A stretch of DNA of 64,000 nucleotides from Lepeophtheirus salmonis (Eukaryota; Arthropoda; Copepoda; Siphonostomatoida; Caligidae): positions 7,367,907 to 7,431,906 of the forward strand of contig NC_092584.1 in NCBI RefSeq assembly GCF_016086655.4. The letters run 5' to 3'. Positions 33,485 to 46,144 of the stretch are shown here, in pieces. The translations under genes and the position numbers were made by a program. Each line of letters starts with the position of its first letter. Positions within the stretch are counted from its first letter, which is position 1. The notes below the pieces were generated by a model that was not told where the DNA came from, did not search any database, and worked only from the letters and a program-made list of their open reading frames with translations.

Positions 33485-36272
33485 AAGAGCATATCCTTTT
33501 TTTTAAATTTTTGTCCAAGTTTATTTTTATGTTGAGAGGATATTATATTAACCATTTAAAGAATATACTCCACTTTCCAGAGCACAAGTAACCTCTAAAT
33601 TCTTCATATAAAACGCTTCATTTAATCTTCGAGTTCCACAATTTACTTATACAAGTTACAACTTGCACACCATATACAAATATATATAAATTATCTGTTT
33701 CAATAACACACTTCAAACATCGACAGAGTGCTGCTCTGTTCATAGGTCAATTTTTCTATTTAAATCAGTCAGAGAAGGATTTGACGTACGAGTATTCATC
33801 ATATGAATGTAAAGGGCGTTTATAAATAGACAATTGAACTTTGGCAAAAAATAAAATAAAAGTGAAGAAGCTTTCTTTTCTATTTCTTTAGACTTAGTAT
33901 CATGATGATATGTTATTATACAATACTACATAAGTATTACGAACGCCTGAAAAATTCGCCCCCCCCATCTCGCAAGTAACTATTAACTAAGTACATACGA
34001 AAATAAGAGTCAATAACTATGTATGTTCTCATACATACTTGGATTTTCAATGCCAATAATAAAAAGAGCAAGGCATACAAACGGCTTTAAAGGATAAATA
34101 CATTTAAGTTAGTATATATATATATATTTGCGCGTAATATTTAAGTTTAACAGATAGGAAAGTCTGAAGGAGACACAAAGACTACCCGTTGACTCAACCA
34201 GCCAAACTTGCCGCTGATCTTGATGTGTGTATGTGTTTGTGGGGAGGATTTGTGAGAGGAGAGCAATTTACAATATTATAATTATTAAGTATACCCAGAA
34301 ATATCACTAATAAAAATAGAGTGTACATAAGGAAATACTAAAAGAGGCACAAATAAAGAGACATGCGACGATCACTCTTCTCGTTTATAGTCACGAATTA
34401 TTTAAAAATAAGTATGCATAACATATATATATTCCAACTGTGACTACTAAATGAATCATAATTATTCGTAAATGACGTCAGAGAGGGAGGAGAGAGGGCC
34501 CCACTTTCTAAAAAAAATAATGGCGTCACATGTAAAGGAAGAATCTGATGATGATGAGCTGAGAGGGGGGAGAAGGAGAAAAAAAAATAGAAGAGAAGAA
34601 GAACTGGAATAATAACACACAAAAGAGACATTTGTCTAATAATATTTCATTTTGAGCGTTCCCGTTTAGGAGATACTTATTATCAGTTATGTAACGGGCT
34701 AGTAAACAATAACATATTTATTAATAATATTTTTATGGCAAAATATATATTTGTGTAAAAGAAAAAACACTTAATCACTACTATACTGAACTTGTTTGTT
34801 TTTTTTCCCCTTTTTCTCGTCAAAAATATGTAGTTTCTGACCACTTTTTTGTAAGACATACACAACTATTCTATTACTTCGTAGTTACCTTATGTACTAT
34901 GCAAGTACTATGTACAATTTTGCATATAATAGCAGCCTGGCCCTCTTGATGTGGTGAATAAAATAAGAAAAAGAGCGTGTGGGTCTCATTACTACTTCAT
35001 AATATAATAAGTAATAAATATTCAATGCAATTTTTTCGCAGACGGCCACGAAAAAAAGAAGAAGAGGGGGGATTGCGTTTTTGTTATTGTTATTTTTGCA
35101 GAAATAGGGAAAAAAGAAAAATTCCTCGTCCCATACAATGTGTACGGGCGGGCGTTTTATTATGATGATGAGAGCGGGCCGGCTCTTTCTTTTTATATAT
35201 GCACAGTATAGAATACGACATGGATTGACGAATTAATAATTGTATTAGTATTTTTATTATGAAAAAAAAAAAGAATTATGCATTTGGCTATCAAAAAGTA
35301 GGAATAACAGGCCGTCGCCTTTACACGTACACGAGTAAGGAGTCATAATTGCATTAAAAAAGCGTGACTTGTGATGGTGGCGAAGAAAGCACACACTCAC
35401 GCACAAGGAAGGAAGTTCCCCCCCCCCAAGTCTTTTGTATGTTTATTTTTTTAAGGAAATCTCTCTAATACTTCATGGATTTCCCATTTTATATATATAT
35501 ATATATATATATATGTAGATTTTTTTAGACACAGTGCCAAAAAAAACGCTTTCTCATAATAATAAAAGGATTTTCCTTCTTTGTGGAAATGGTAGAAAGC
35601 TTTCTACAACCCCCCTCGTTGCCCCTCCATTAAAGCCCAAGGATGTAAGTCAATAATGAGAGATATTTTGTTGTACATATATAAGTAAAATTAGATTTAT
35701 TTTACCGCGAAAGAAGTAAAATTGTCTTTCGCCAGGACGAAAGCACTTTACAAAATGAAAATACTTAATAATATTTGTAAAACAAAAGAGACAAAGAAGA
35801 AGAGGAGAAATATGTAATATTAAATGACTAATAAAATTTTGGGGAATAAGTGAACATCTCTTTTTTTATAGTATATAAAAAATAAATTTGCAAAAGGAAA
35901 GGGGGGAATAAAAGAAGAGGTTGATAGAATATGACGGCACAAACCTTGACATTTTTTTTTTTTTTGTACTTTACTATTACTACTACAAAAAGGAGAATAT
36001 TAACATATCTTGGGGGGATGATATCTTCTCTCTCTCTCTCTCTCTCCTTTCCCTCCCCCTTCCACAGCTTCTCTCTCTCTGTCAAAAAGGGAAAAAATAA
36101 TAATAAAAGGGAGATTCTTTAAAAACAACAATTTTGACGTCATAGAATCACAACTCACAGGTAGTAACGTTCAAAATGGAAAAAAATAATAAATATGAAC
36201 ATTACCTAATTCATAGACACTATTCCTCTTGGACGGACTTGTTGTCGTTGTCGTAGTAGTGGAGGAGCTCAT
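25763..36272 (-). CDS. shn: Schnurri/HIVEP-family zinc-finger transcription factor
   Basis: Eight minus-strand exons: 36206-36272, 31679-32095, 28571-30894, 28010-28330, 27283-27897, 26448-27200, 25941-26375 and 25763-25873 (stop 25763-25765), about 1680 residues. Schnurri proteins bind DNA and, in flies, work with Mad/Medea as a repressor in Dpp/BMP signalling. Fingers in order: first ZAS pair (CPYCPTACAKPSVLDKHIRT, then CEPCGFAFKTKSNLYKHRKS), a CCHC finger (FCNLCSSTIRGTDIDTHQRL-YC), second ZAS pair (GGYVCNSCGIRCKKPSML, then CQYCNFAFKTKGNLTKHMKS), an acidic run after it (DSDEEDVDDDDKDEDD), the schnurri-type triplet (CGICHKVF, CDACAVSFRTKGHLQKH, CSDCKVAFRIHGHLAKH) and three further C2H2 fingers at the end. 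The block RPQPMFVPHKPRLSMYSNWR is also typical of the family. Exon 3 needs two frame changes (near 29690 and 29124). The first His of finger 4 is Tyr. Confidence 0.93.
31440..31516. repeat. Duplicated TGTGGTACACATCGC motif in schnurri intron 2
   Basis: TGTGGTACACATCGC occurs at about 31455 and again at about 31499, and CCACATGTG/CACATGTGG palindromic pieces flank both. The two copies are about 44 bases apart. It could be a decayed tandem repeat or a pair of binding sites. Confidence 0.35.
32096..36205 (-). other. First intron of the schnurri gene (4.1 kb)
   Basis: It holds a complete GGGGCGTCC repeat (32936-33302), homopolymer runs (A about 33453-33482), an (AT)n run at about 35494-35515, a (TC)n tract at about 36027-36048 and GC-richer stretches with C runs (33960, 35410). 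Three TGACGTCA palindromes lie here (32507, 34473, 36135). A large first intron in a developmental transcription factor is a usual place for enhancers, but I see no specific module. Confidence 0.5.
32936..33302. repeat. GGGGCGTCC-ended repeat, complete copy
   Basis: It begins TAGGGGCGTCCGAAGGGGGT followed by GGGCTGGAGGCC and ends TCCTACGGACGCCCCTGG, so a terminal inverted repeat of about 13 bases (AGGGGCGTCCG..GG / CC..CGGACGCCCCT) is visible. Between lie AATTAAGGAATTTTT and imperfect iterations of TTTTTGAAATTTTT and CAAATTTAACATTTG. Other copies or fragments: 23722-23960, 39836-39985, 43975-44060, 46145-46815, 53185-53460, 53740-54180 and 56930-57375. Probably a MITE-like family. Confidence 0.65.
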
Positions 36273-37300
36273 CCTTGTACTTTGCTTAGTATTGTTATTA
36301 TAATATATTTATTGTAAATAAATGGAGTAGCAGAAATCACGTGGTATGATGACGCAGTCATGCAACAAGGGTCACTAAGTTTATTATTACTAATATGATG
36401 AAACGGCGAGTTTTTTAATCATTTACTATGTATATATTTTGTTAAAGTGAGTCTATTAGTTTTTTGAAGGGATGGCGACCGCCATCACACATGATCGCGA
36501 TTTGTTGTAGTACTAAAAGTTGTAGATTTTTCTGTGTTTATTCTTCTTGGATAAAAAAAAAAAGTTAGCTGACGCAGTGGAGAGAAAACGCTGGCCGGTA
36601 GGATGGTAATAATAATAATAAGAAGAAGAAAAATAACAAGCAGAAGCATAATAATAATAATAAAAACAACAACAACAACAACAAAAGAAGAAGAAGGGAG
36701 ATCCTAATAAAAAGGAGTTCCCGCTATGTAATAATAATATTTTTGAACGAGAAGAATCTCACAAAAAGAAAAAAAAAGTACATTCAACATTCTCTAGGCG
36801 CGGTACACACACACACCATTTTCTATACTAATGAAGGACGGGGGAGATACATTTTTATTATTATTATGTTGAGAAGATCGCACACTCGCCAAACATGCCC
36901 GTCATTCAAAAAAAAAAGAATACTTGTCACCAGGGAAACCCTCTTTTTCTCTTTCTTTCTATTTAAAAAAAAAATATTCCCTCTGGACTCGCATTTTTGT
37001 ATTTCCCGAATAACATTATTAATAAGTTAAACACTTGGATAGGAAAATATGATAGGATATTATTTTACATCCTCTAGTCCAAGGTCATGTTCGTATAAAA
37101 AAGATTCCCCTGACCCTTAGGAAGCCCCCCTCTAGCAAAATTTTGTCGTCCGGGGGAACCCCTCTTCTCCTTTCCACCTCCCCCCTGCTCGCGCTCTCAT
37201 TTTTTATAATACAATATATAATATTTAACATGGCGGCGGAGTCTTAATAGTTAATAATAAATACAATCATTATTAAAAACCAAGTGTTCAAACTTCTTAT
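36273..37300 (-). promoter_or_regulatory. Presumed 5' region of schnurri with microsatellites
   Basis: The stretch upstream of the schnurri start codon holds trinucleotide tracts (AAT, AAG, AAC at about 36606-36700), ACACACAC near 36805 and GC-richer islands (CGCACACTCGCC at 36879, CTCCCCCCTGCTCGCGCTCTC at about 37178-37198). This would be the promoter and 5' UTR. No TATA box or initiator could be assigned. Confidence 0.35.
36606..36700. repeat. Trinucleotide microsatellites (AAT/AAG/AAC)
   Basis: Consecutive short tracts (TAATAATAATAATAA, AGAAGAAGAA, AATAATAATAAT, CAACAACAACAACAACAA) fall within about 95 bases. They are directly visible and likely length-variable. Confidence 0.85.
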
Positions 37301-37852
37301 AAAAAATGTACAAAATCATACTGCATCCTTACTTTTCATTTTCATGTAGTAAGTACACGGGATAGGTACGGGGAATACCCTTGCCCGTATACTCTTTCCC
37401 TAAACATCAATGAAAAATATACCACCATTTTTCCCAAAAAAAGGGGGCAAAAACTCTTCACGGGTAATATTGTATCCAAATAATCCGGATATTTATTTTC
37501 TGAGGGGGTGCCGGTTTAACTCTATTTATGTTTGAAAACTGTGCATATCCTACTGTAAAAGAAGAGCTATTTGTATTAAATAACGCAACCTTGCATATTT
37601 TATTCAGTTTATTATATGATTACAGCTTGTTGATTTTTTTGTTGTAGTCCATAGAAATATTTTTACCAATGTATTTTCTTTTCGTCAATAAGAATAAGCT
37701 TTGTCTAGGTAGGGAGTACTAGGGAGATGGAGAGCGCACTCTTTTCTACATATTTTATTTGTACACTAGTAGATATTCTCTTAATAGATACATAGTTTAG
37801 AAAGACATCTTTTACTTAAAAGTAAAATTTGTTTCCCCTTCTGTATGTCCCA

Positions 37853-38885
37853 ACGCGTTGAAACAGTACTTTTGCGATGTTAGAACGCTTTTTGGAACAT
37901 AAGCGAGCTACTTTACTTTTCATTCGAAAAAGGAGGATAAAAAAACTATGGAACAGATTTCTCTAGAGGAATGGGTAGTCATGGAACAAGTCATTAAAGT
38001 TTTGCAGCCCCTTAACTATGCCGCTCTTGAGATTACCTCGAAAAAGCTTGTCAGTAGTAGCAAAGTTATTCTTTGAGGAAAATGTTTTATTCTTTAAATA
38101 TTTAACCATATCTCCTGATCCATGCCATTTACCTATAAAATGGCAAGGCAAATTAAAGAGAATATTATTACAAAATTCTCGTCTTTGAAAGGAAATTGTA
38201 AATTAATCCCAAAAGCTACAATTTTGGATGCACCTTATAAAAAAATCAAGAATTTGTGATGAAAAGAACTTAAATGTTTGTCTTGAGGAGTTGAAATCGG
38301 AAATGATAGACTTGGATAATGAGAATAACAAGGAAGGAAAATCTTGTTCATTTATTTCTTCAACTATTACTGCCCCTACAGTGACAGACCAGGCATTTTT
38401 AGTATCTCAGAAGAGGCAACATACGGTTTTTTAAATGCTGCCTCATTTTTATGACCAACAAGAATGAAGTAAAAATGATCAAGATCTTTTATGTTTTAAT
38501 ATTTATATCAAATCTGTTAAAATAACATATGATGTAAATATGCCAAAAATCATGCTAATTTATTTTCTTCTTTTATAAGGCAAGCTCATCCAACAACGTT
38601 TTCAATAACAAAGTAGAGATGGAATTAAAATTTTATCTTATTGATGAGAGACCTTCCAATGATGTTAGCCCTCCCCAGGAAGTTTAAATATCCTTTTCTT
38701 GATAGATTAAGTCAAAAATATTTATGTATTCAAGGGAGCTCAGAGTTCCAAGTGAAAGGATTTTTTCCACAGTTAGTTTGGTCATCACCACACAAAGAAG
38801 AAATAGATTAACAGATGAAAATACTGAAATCCAAGTAGTTTTAAATAATAACATCAGTAAAAAATACTCCGAGTATCAATGAAAC
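37853..38885 (+). pseudogene. hAT-family transposase pseudogene (ZBED-like)
   Basis: Fragments occur in the order expected for hAT transposases: T-R-stop-NSTFAMLERFLEHK (the usual TRWNST motif with Trp changed to a stop, about 37853), EQISLEEWVVMEQVIKVLQP followed by TSKKLVSSSKVI (37951-38075), PKATILDAPYKKI (about 38209-38250) and the C-terminal dimerisation segment VPSERIFSTVSLVITTQRRN followed by RLTDENTEIQVVLNNN (about 38747-38860). At least two stops and several frame changes make it non-functional. It resembles ZBED1/4-like elements. Confidence 0.65.
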
Positions 38886-39836
38886 TCTTTAAGTACTCGA
38901 ATTATTATCAGTGTTACCTCGGGTCCAAAGGTTCATTACCCGTTGAACAAAAAAATACTCGAAACCCATCTCTAGTAGTGACTGAATGGGTTGATAAGGA
39001 GGAGGAGGAGGGGGGAGAGACACTTCTGGCGAGGGCTCGCGTAACTTTAAGAGGGTCAGCCTTTCTACTGGCAGGCCCCAGATATTTAATCTTTTTAAAA
39101 ACATGGATAGAAAAAGAAAAAAGGAGAACCCATGACGTCACAGGGAACTCCCTACACACTTGAACGGCTGGGAAGGCTGCAACAGCTAGAGATTCCCTTT
39201 TTTTCTCCTTCTTTTTCCTTCTGTCACATCTTGTGTTTTTATGTGCTCTGTGTATACTCCTCAATTTTTTTCCTTTTCTATTCTATTCTATTCTTTTTCT
39301 CAACGGGGGCCCCCTTTTTGTACAACATACATACATACATACATACATATTATATGATTAAAATATTCTTTCACTAAATGCGCACTTTACATAGATTATT
39401 ACATAATAAGTAAGTAAGACAACCCAGTCCATGACACATAAATAGATAGCTCCTCTCGACTCGTTATTTAGGTTGCCTGCCACATCTCCGTTTGTTCTTT
39501 TAAAGCCCTTAGGTGTAATGCTGCTTGTGCTCTCTTTCCTTCATTGGAATGCATAATATTATTGTAGAATGTTGATTTTAGAAGTCGTTACTATTTGAAG
39601 GGTTTTCAAGGATCTCCTCCTTTTCTTGAGTTGCTACAATACCTCCCCTAACTTTTATACTAGCCAAGTATAATGCCCTGCACAGTATTTGCAACTTGCA
39701 CGTCAAGGATTTACACATATATACATTACTACATATATAGTGTTGTCTCAGTATATATTTATTCGATCCAGTTCAGTCTTAAACGTGTCTTTCAGACTTT
39801 TAGTTAGTGATGTATCGATCGCGAACGATACGATTT
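38886..39836. other. Intergenic region, no gene recognised
   Basis: A GC-richer block at about 38985-39200 is open on both strands but resembles no known protein. It contains GAGGAGGAGGAGGGGGGAG and one TGACGTCA (39133). A (CATA)n tract lies at about 39327-39350. I see no splice-linked coding signal. Confidence 0.4.
39327..39350. repeat. (CATA)n microsatellite
   Basis: ACATACATACATACATACAT is directly visible, about six units. Confidence 0.9.
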
Positions 39837-42800
39837 TTTGTGTTATTATATTTTTTTTTTCATGAGGATGAAAAATTTGAAGCGAAAATAGGAGAAAGAA
39901 AAATTCAGAGCAAGAATTTGAATTTTTTCTAAAAAAACTTACAAAAAAAAGCCTCCTCCCAAAAATATAATAGTGTGGACGCCTATGTAATTGTATGTTT
40001 TAATCAATTAAAACATCAAAAAAGTCTGTAGAACCGTTTGAGAGCCGAAACTAAAGAGCCGGAATTCTCATCACTACTCTAAGTACTAGAAAAGAATAAA
40101 AAAGAAAATAAATGCAGTTGAGTGACGTGATTAAGGACTGAACTTTTGTTTGTTTGTTAGGGTTGCTATATAGGACTGAACAGGGAAAATGAGTTAGAAA
40201 CAGGGGTCTTTAGAAAGTTTTTTTTTTTTTTTTTTTTTTAGACTTTCTGCTATGACAACCAAATATATTATTAAATAAGATAATATTGCGTCTTGTTGAA
40301 AAGAAATAAGCTCAAGGCTTCTATTGATTTAGCGTTACGGACGGTTTTTGATATTATAATAGCTTTAAATTGTTGGATCAAAGTTGCTGATAAAGTAATT
40401 TTTTTCTAACGTTAGTTATAATAGCATTGTTATGTTATGCTGAAGCAATTTACTAATAAAGTTCCATACAGTACAGACTGGATTCCCTTTTATTATTATT
40501 TCAATCCCCCCTGGTTCGCAATAAAATTGTCTAGCGTTTACTTGTCTGCAGTTAGACACCCCGTGGGATTAGATTTATTTCGGGGAGGCTTGGCTTTTGG
40601 AAAAAAAAATTCAAAAATTTAATTCCAAATAATAAATTTAAAAAAAAAAAATCAAAAATACATAATTTTTCACAAAAATTGAAAATTTTTTGGAAAAAAA
40701 AATTCAAAAATGAAATTTCAAATCATTTTGGAGGTTTAAATAAGATATTTTTACAATATAAAAGGGACAAATTTCCAATAAATCTTGATAAAACTTCATC
40801 AAATTGACACTCCTTGATGGCAATGATAGATCTTCAATCTTTGAAACTAATCAAAGTAACATGTCCTGAAAATCCATAAAAAAAGATTTGTCCAAAAGTT
40901 GTTTTTTGTATTTGATCGAATAGAGACGAAAAAAGTAAGTTAATTTCAGATCAATATCCTATTCTTTCCATTGTAATAGTTAACTTTCCTTTACAATATG
41001 GAAATATCATATCTTGAATACCTATTAGGGTCAGAGGGATGCACTTTTTATAGACCATAAGGTTTAAAAGTCCTTTTATTTGTTAATCCCATTTTGACGA
41101 TCAATAGTTTCGATTGGGTCATGTCAAATTGACCAGGCCATGTTGTTCGGCCCTCTTAGATTTGTATTATTTTTTACGCAACAGCTCAAATTTATAAGTG
41201 GATTAAGTGTGCCAAATTTTAGCACATAATTAAGAGTCGTTCATAAGATATAGATGCTCGTCTCAGTGTATTTTTAAACGAAAATTTTTAGCCTGGTTTT
41301 AATGTCTTTTTACTAGACGCTACTTTGTCTCGTATACTTTTTATCCAAAAGAGCTTACTTCTTGAAATTTGGTACTTTACTATTTTAAAGTGTCAGAATT
41401 CCAAAAATGAAGTCAAAATTAGAATATTTAAATGTCTTATGACCTCAATTTTGATTTTTTTAAAAAAAAAAAAAAATATGAAATACTTTTTGAGCAAGTA
41501 CTTGATCAAGAATTTAAAAAAAAGAAAAAAAAGCTGAAATACACAAGCAAGTACTTGGGAAAAATTGCCCAATTTTTTATAAATATGAAACTTGGGCAAT
41601 ATGTTCTACATATGTAGAAGTATAATATGTTGGTTATTTATTCATAGCTCCCAGGGTGGAATTTCAAAGTTAGGTTACTTTTCTCCGGAAATTTGCTTAA
41701 TTTTACGGACGTATTTATTTATTTTATGATTTAAATAGACTGATGAAATAAAACTGAAATACAGTAGTTCATAATATTGATTAGAAAATAATACATTTAA
41801 AAAAATGTTTTTCCAGTTCACCTAAAAAAAAATCATTTTTTTTTTAGAAAAAAAATTCACAAAAACGGTGGCTATTCTCAAAAAATTATTTTTTTTATAA
41901 TTTTTTTTTAATCCACAGCTGTTCACAGAATATTAATTTTTTGGAAAAATAATTGGAAAATTAAATTTCAAATATTAAACTTGCGAATAACAACCAAAAA
42001 TTCCATAATTTTGGGGGGGAAGAAGCTATTTTTTTCATAATTTAGAAAAGTATACCAGTAATTATTTAATAATAAATAAGAATCGGAATTGCAAATTAAA
42101 CACAAAATTTCAGTAAAAATACCCGATTCTCAATTCCAATTATTCGTCCCATTAATACCCTGCCTTGTTCAGAGCTCTTTTTTTGTATAGAGTTATTCTT
42201 TGTACAGAACTCTTTTTTGTGCAATCCTCTTGTGATAATTAATGTTGGATCAGTCTAAAATATCTAAAAAGAATGTTGTCTTTTCAGTCCAAACATCATT
42301 ACTTTTGTAAGTTTTAAGAGCGGTTCTTATTCATTTTTTATGTTAACTCTGCAACAGTCACTCAATGGAACAAAAAAAAGAATGATTAGAGAGGATTAGT
42401 ATACTAAGAATTTGTGAGCGATCGCTCCCAAAATTCCCCAATTTGACATTTTTCCAAAAAAATGGCTTATTTTGCGTTTTCGTGTGAAAACAGCTCATTT
42501 TTCAAAGCTGGTATGAAATAAATAAAGAAAAATAGGATTCTAGTTAGATTACACAACATTTTTTGATGATTCTTTGAGGATATTTTGTGAGGGAAAATCC
42601 TCTTGCACAAACCATTCCTTTTTTGGGGGAGGAAAAACTATTTATATGATGAAATCAGGGTTATAATTACATGATTGGATATGCGAGGGAGCCGTATTCC
42701 GACCACAGCCAATTAGAGGATGGATAAATCTGGAGCAAAATTGATTGTTGAATATTGCCAATTGAATGAAGAAATACCAAATTGCAAAATCCTGATCTTC

Positions 42801-43974
42801 CGTTTATGCAAAAGTGTGGGTGTGTAATCCATGGTGGTGAGGATGAGATGCCTCTATCTAGCAGGACATCTGAAGATCCTGTTAATTTCAAATTTATTAT
42901 AAGTTCTAATGTTGACGTCTAACGGTCGTTTAGTTCGTTTAAAATAATATATAAAAATTTATTAATAAATTTTGTTAAATATAAAACAACACTCTATAAT
43001 TTAAATCATTCTGATTAAAACTTTATTTTTCTGTTAATACACATCTCTCAATTCTTATCTTTTGGGGTGCTCATTTTTCAAAATTTTAGCGCTCTATTTT
43101 TTTGGTCCTTTTGGCCCACTCAAAAATTTTAAGTGAACTGATTAGGAATGCAGTCCTAGGATCCATCAAAAACTCGTGATAATTTATTGGTCAATTAATA
43201 TATTGGAGCATCATTGGTTCTAATTATAGTGAGTGCAAGTTGGATTTTCTTCTTTATCCGTCTTAATCGGATATCTTTAATTTAATTCTATATATTTTGG
43301 AAAAGAAATTGAAAAATTAAATTGTAAGGGAAAAAATGGAAGATTTTTTTTAAACTCCTGAATCGATCATTTAGTTTATCGTATAAAATAAACTACTAAA
43401 ACCTATGTTAAATCTGTATAAAAATATTAAAATGACTACACTTCTGATTAGTTTTGTACGTCCTAGAACTTATAAGTGTTTCATGTTAACTTCAACAGTT
43501 GAAAAGACGTAGTTTTTTTCCGAAATAAATATTAATTTCTATTTTTAAAATGACAATCCTTTTTACGGTCTATATATAAAAATGTATTCTTTGTCGATAT
43601 ATTTAAATTTTTTACAAAACTCTATGTAGCACCTATTTTTTTTGATTTCAACATGTCTGTAATAAAAGGTACATGAAAAATTACTTTTCCCTGTTTTTTA
43701 TTTAATTTAATGATTATATTGAATGATTTTTCACTACTGCATAGAATATTCCTAGGATTTTCGGTTCATAAATATGGTTACCTTAGTCTTAGTATTATAT
43801 CAATAGCATATAGACATACCAATGCAATCATAACTAGAATGGACACACTGTAGAGTGCGAAACCTCACCCTAAAATGTAATTGAGTTATGTATATCAATC
43901 TGTTCCAAAGTTATGATTGATTATGCAATTTTTACATTTTAAATTCTTTTCTTTTAGAGCGATAATCTTTCAAA
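39836..43974. other. AT-rich intergenic region with repeat fragments
   Basis: A worn right end of the GGGGCGTCC family (AAAAATATAATAGTGTGGAC and GCC near 39960-39985) and degenerate TTTTTCCAAAAAATTAAATTT blocks at about 40600-40740 and 41815-42010 are present. A T-run sits at 40219-40240. Open frames here (for example 41325-41537 and 41432-41617) are lysine-rich products of A runs. No gene recognised. Confidence 0.45.
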
Positions 43975-44060
43975 AATTCGTTTTTTTAGGGGTGGGAGGG
44001 GTTGTGGAGGACTACAGCCCCTCCATCCCAACCTCACCTCCGCACACACCCTGCTTCACA
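43975..44060. repeat. GGGGCGTCC repeat, left-end fragment
   Basis: GGGGTGGGAGGGGTTGTGGA followed by GGACTACAGCCCCTCC matches the GC-rich head of the family; the AT-rich body is absent. Confidence 0.4.
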
Positions 44061-44606
44061 TATTTGAAAATTTCATAAGTCAATTATTAGCTTTATATTC
44101 AAATTTCTGGGATGAGTTGTGATACTCAATAATTTTAGGTATAGTTTATAACTTTTATTTGATTTATGAAACTTATATTCGCCTCGATATGGTATTTCAA
44201 ATACAATCCTTAAATTCTTGCTTCCAGAGCGATTGTTTCTAAAAACAATAAGTGTCTCGCGAACAATTATTTTGGAGAAAAAAAGGTGGAGTACTAAAGT
44301 GGTGGGCAGCCGAGATGGTAGCCTGGCCGGGAGAAATATGCAGAGTAACAAAAGACTATGTTGATAAATGATGTAAAAAAATGTCTTTATTTGTACTGTC
44401 GGAAACTTTTCAGACCACTCTCGTATTATTGCAATAGCCAGTAAGATATAGACAGACCAATGCAATATATTCTAATCTGCTTATAGAGTGTACAACTTGT
44501 ACAAAAGCATACCAACATGTCCATGGTATGATTACTTATTATTTTCCTTTTATGATTTATTATGTTATGTACTAGGACAGCGTATATAAGAATAATATGT
44601 AGTATA

Positions 44607-45646
44607 TACCGAGTGGTCCATTAAAATCGGAAACCTATAATTTTAATTTTCAAGAAGATATAATTGATTAATGAACAATAGAATTTCAACAAAATTAATA
44701 GACTAAATAGATGTATGTCTGAGTTTTATTAATCATTAATATAGCCGCCTTTAGCGGCTAAAATGGATTCCAGGCGGTGGCAAAAGTCGTGTCGCCAATT
44801 ATAAATATAGTCATCTGTCAATGTGTACCAGTTCTGGCTGACAGTGGCTATGAGGGCCTTTATGTTTGAATGAAGAACACTGAAGGCCTTCCCTTCGACA
44901 TGCACTCAAAATGTGTAGCCGAGGGGCTTGGCATCAAGACTGTAGGGGTACCATCGAAAACGAGTTCAAAAGAACTCAAAGGTATGATTTTAAAGAGTTT
45001 TGCACGGGAAGAGATGGATTTCTTTCATTACTCGTGTCAAAAGTGGCCTCTCTACTCTCACAAGTTTATTTCCACCCATTTTTTTTCCATATCTCTACCG
45101 ACAGTCTGGTGTGAAATCCCAAGATCTTTTGCATGGACCCCCATGATCTTGAGGTGATTGGTCTGGGCTGGTTACTTTAACTCCTCAGGGTACAGTTTGG
45201 CCTCTTTGAGAGACTCCTTCTTCCTCTCCAACGTTTTGGACTTCCTGACAGCGAAGAGGGTGGTCCATCTCCTCCGTTGCAAGGGTCTTTTGTGTTCTTT
45301 TTAAAGACACTTTTGGCCTCCCTATAGCCCTGATGTGAACCCCCTTGACTACACCTTTTGGTTGTATGTCGAGGGTAAGGCCTACTGTGTTCGTCATTCA
45401 AACCCCAAGCCCTGGAAGCCACTATCAGTCAGCACTGGGACACTTTAACTGACGACTAGATCTGGATCGTCCCACCACCTGGAAGCCATTATTGCCGCAA
45501 TGAGCGCCTACATTAATGATTAAGAGAGCTCAGATAAACATCTATATATAGTTTTAATATTGTTGAAATGCTATTGTTAATTAATAAGTTATACCTTGTT
45601 GAAGTTTAACATTCAAAGTATTCAGATTTTAAAGGACCACTCGGTA
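44607..45646. mobile_element. Mariner/IS630-type element, internally rearranged palindrome
   Basis: The left end TACCGAGTGGTCCATTAAAA and the right end read in reverse (TACCGAGTGGTCCTTTAAAA) form terminal inverted repeats with TA at each outer edge, as in mariner-type insertions. On the minus strand from about 45300 to 44750, fragments resemble a mariner transposase N-terminus and helix-turn-helix (KIMGVHAKDLGISHQTVGRD) and C-terminus (HSNIKALIATVSQNWYTLTD, HRLESILAAKGGYIND). On the plus strand from about 45310 to 45525, a second C-terminus is readable (YSPDVNPLDYTFWLYVEGKA; ATISQHWDTLTDD; EAIIAAMSAYIND in another frame). Both outer arms thus encode the same 3' end in opposite directions. Confidence 0.65.
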
Positions 45647-46144
45647 CATACATTTATTAGTGGATAGGTAGAGAGTCCCTTCCAACTGGTACTATATAAG
45701 TAATTTTTGTGCAAAAAAGAGAGAGATACAAGTCTGGGCATTACTTTACTTCCATCACCACGAGCTACCACTCGTTTCAAACAACCATTAGCCTTCATAA
45801 AATGAGGAGCGAGAATAACAAACAAAAGTTCTTCGGCGCCATGATTTTTTTTTCAAGAATGACAGAAGAAAAATCATCAATGAAAAAAATATATATATTG
45901 ACCTTGCAGACAGCAATGACGAAGACGACAACGTCTTCCTAAGGTTTTTAAGAGTATTTTATATCTATCTATCTATATATATAATTATGTGCCCCGTAAA
46001 CATAAGAACAATATACAACAAAAATTAAGAAAAATAAGAAAAAATCCATAGATATATTTTTAGTTCATATGTAAGTAAATATTTCATAGAATGTTTGAGT
46101 CATATATAGACATGTTATTCAAATTTACATCCTATACCGTATCA
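45647..46144. other. Intergenic, (TATC)n tract only
   Basis: No gene recognised. A short (CTAT)n/(AT)n tract lies at about 45962-45985. The open frame 45709-45942 has no family resemblance. Confidence 0.4.

Noticed and set aside
35828..36122. Open frames over the TC-repeat tract
   Set aside because: Low-complexity translation of microsatellites within the schnurri first intron.
38889..39264. Open frames on both strands in the GC-richer block
   Set aside because: Neither strand resembles a known family, and splice-linked partners are missing.
44073..44465. 130-residue minus-strand frame
   Set aside because: Hydrophobic, AT-driven composition with no family resemblance; its start overlaps a short direct repeat (43799 and 44427).
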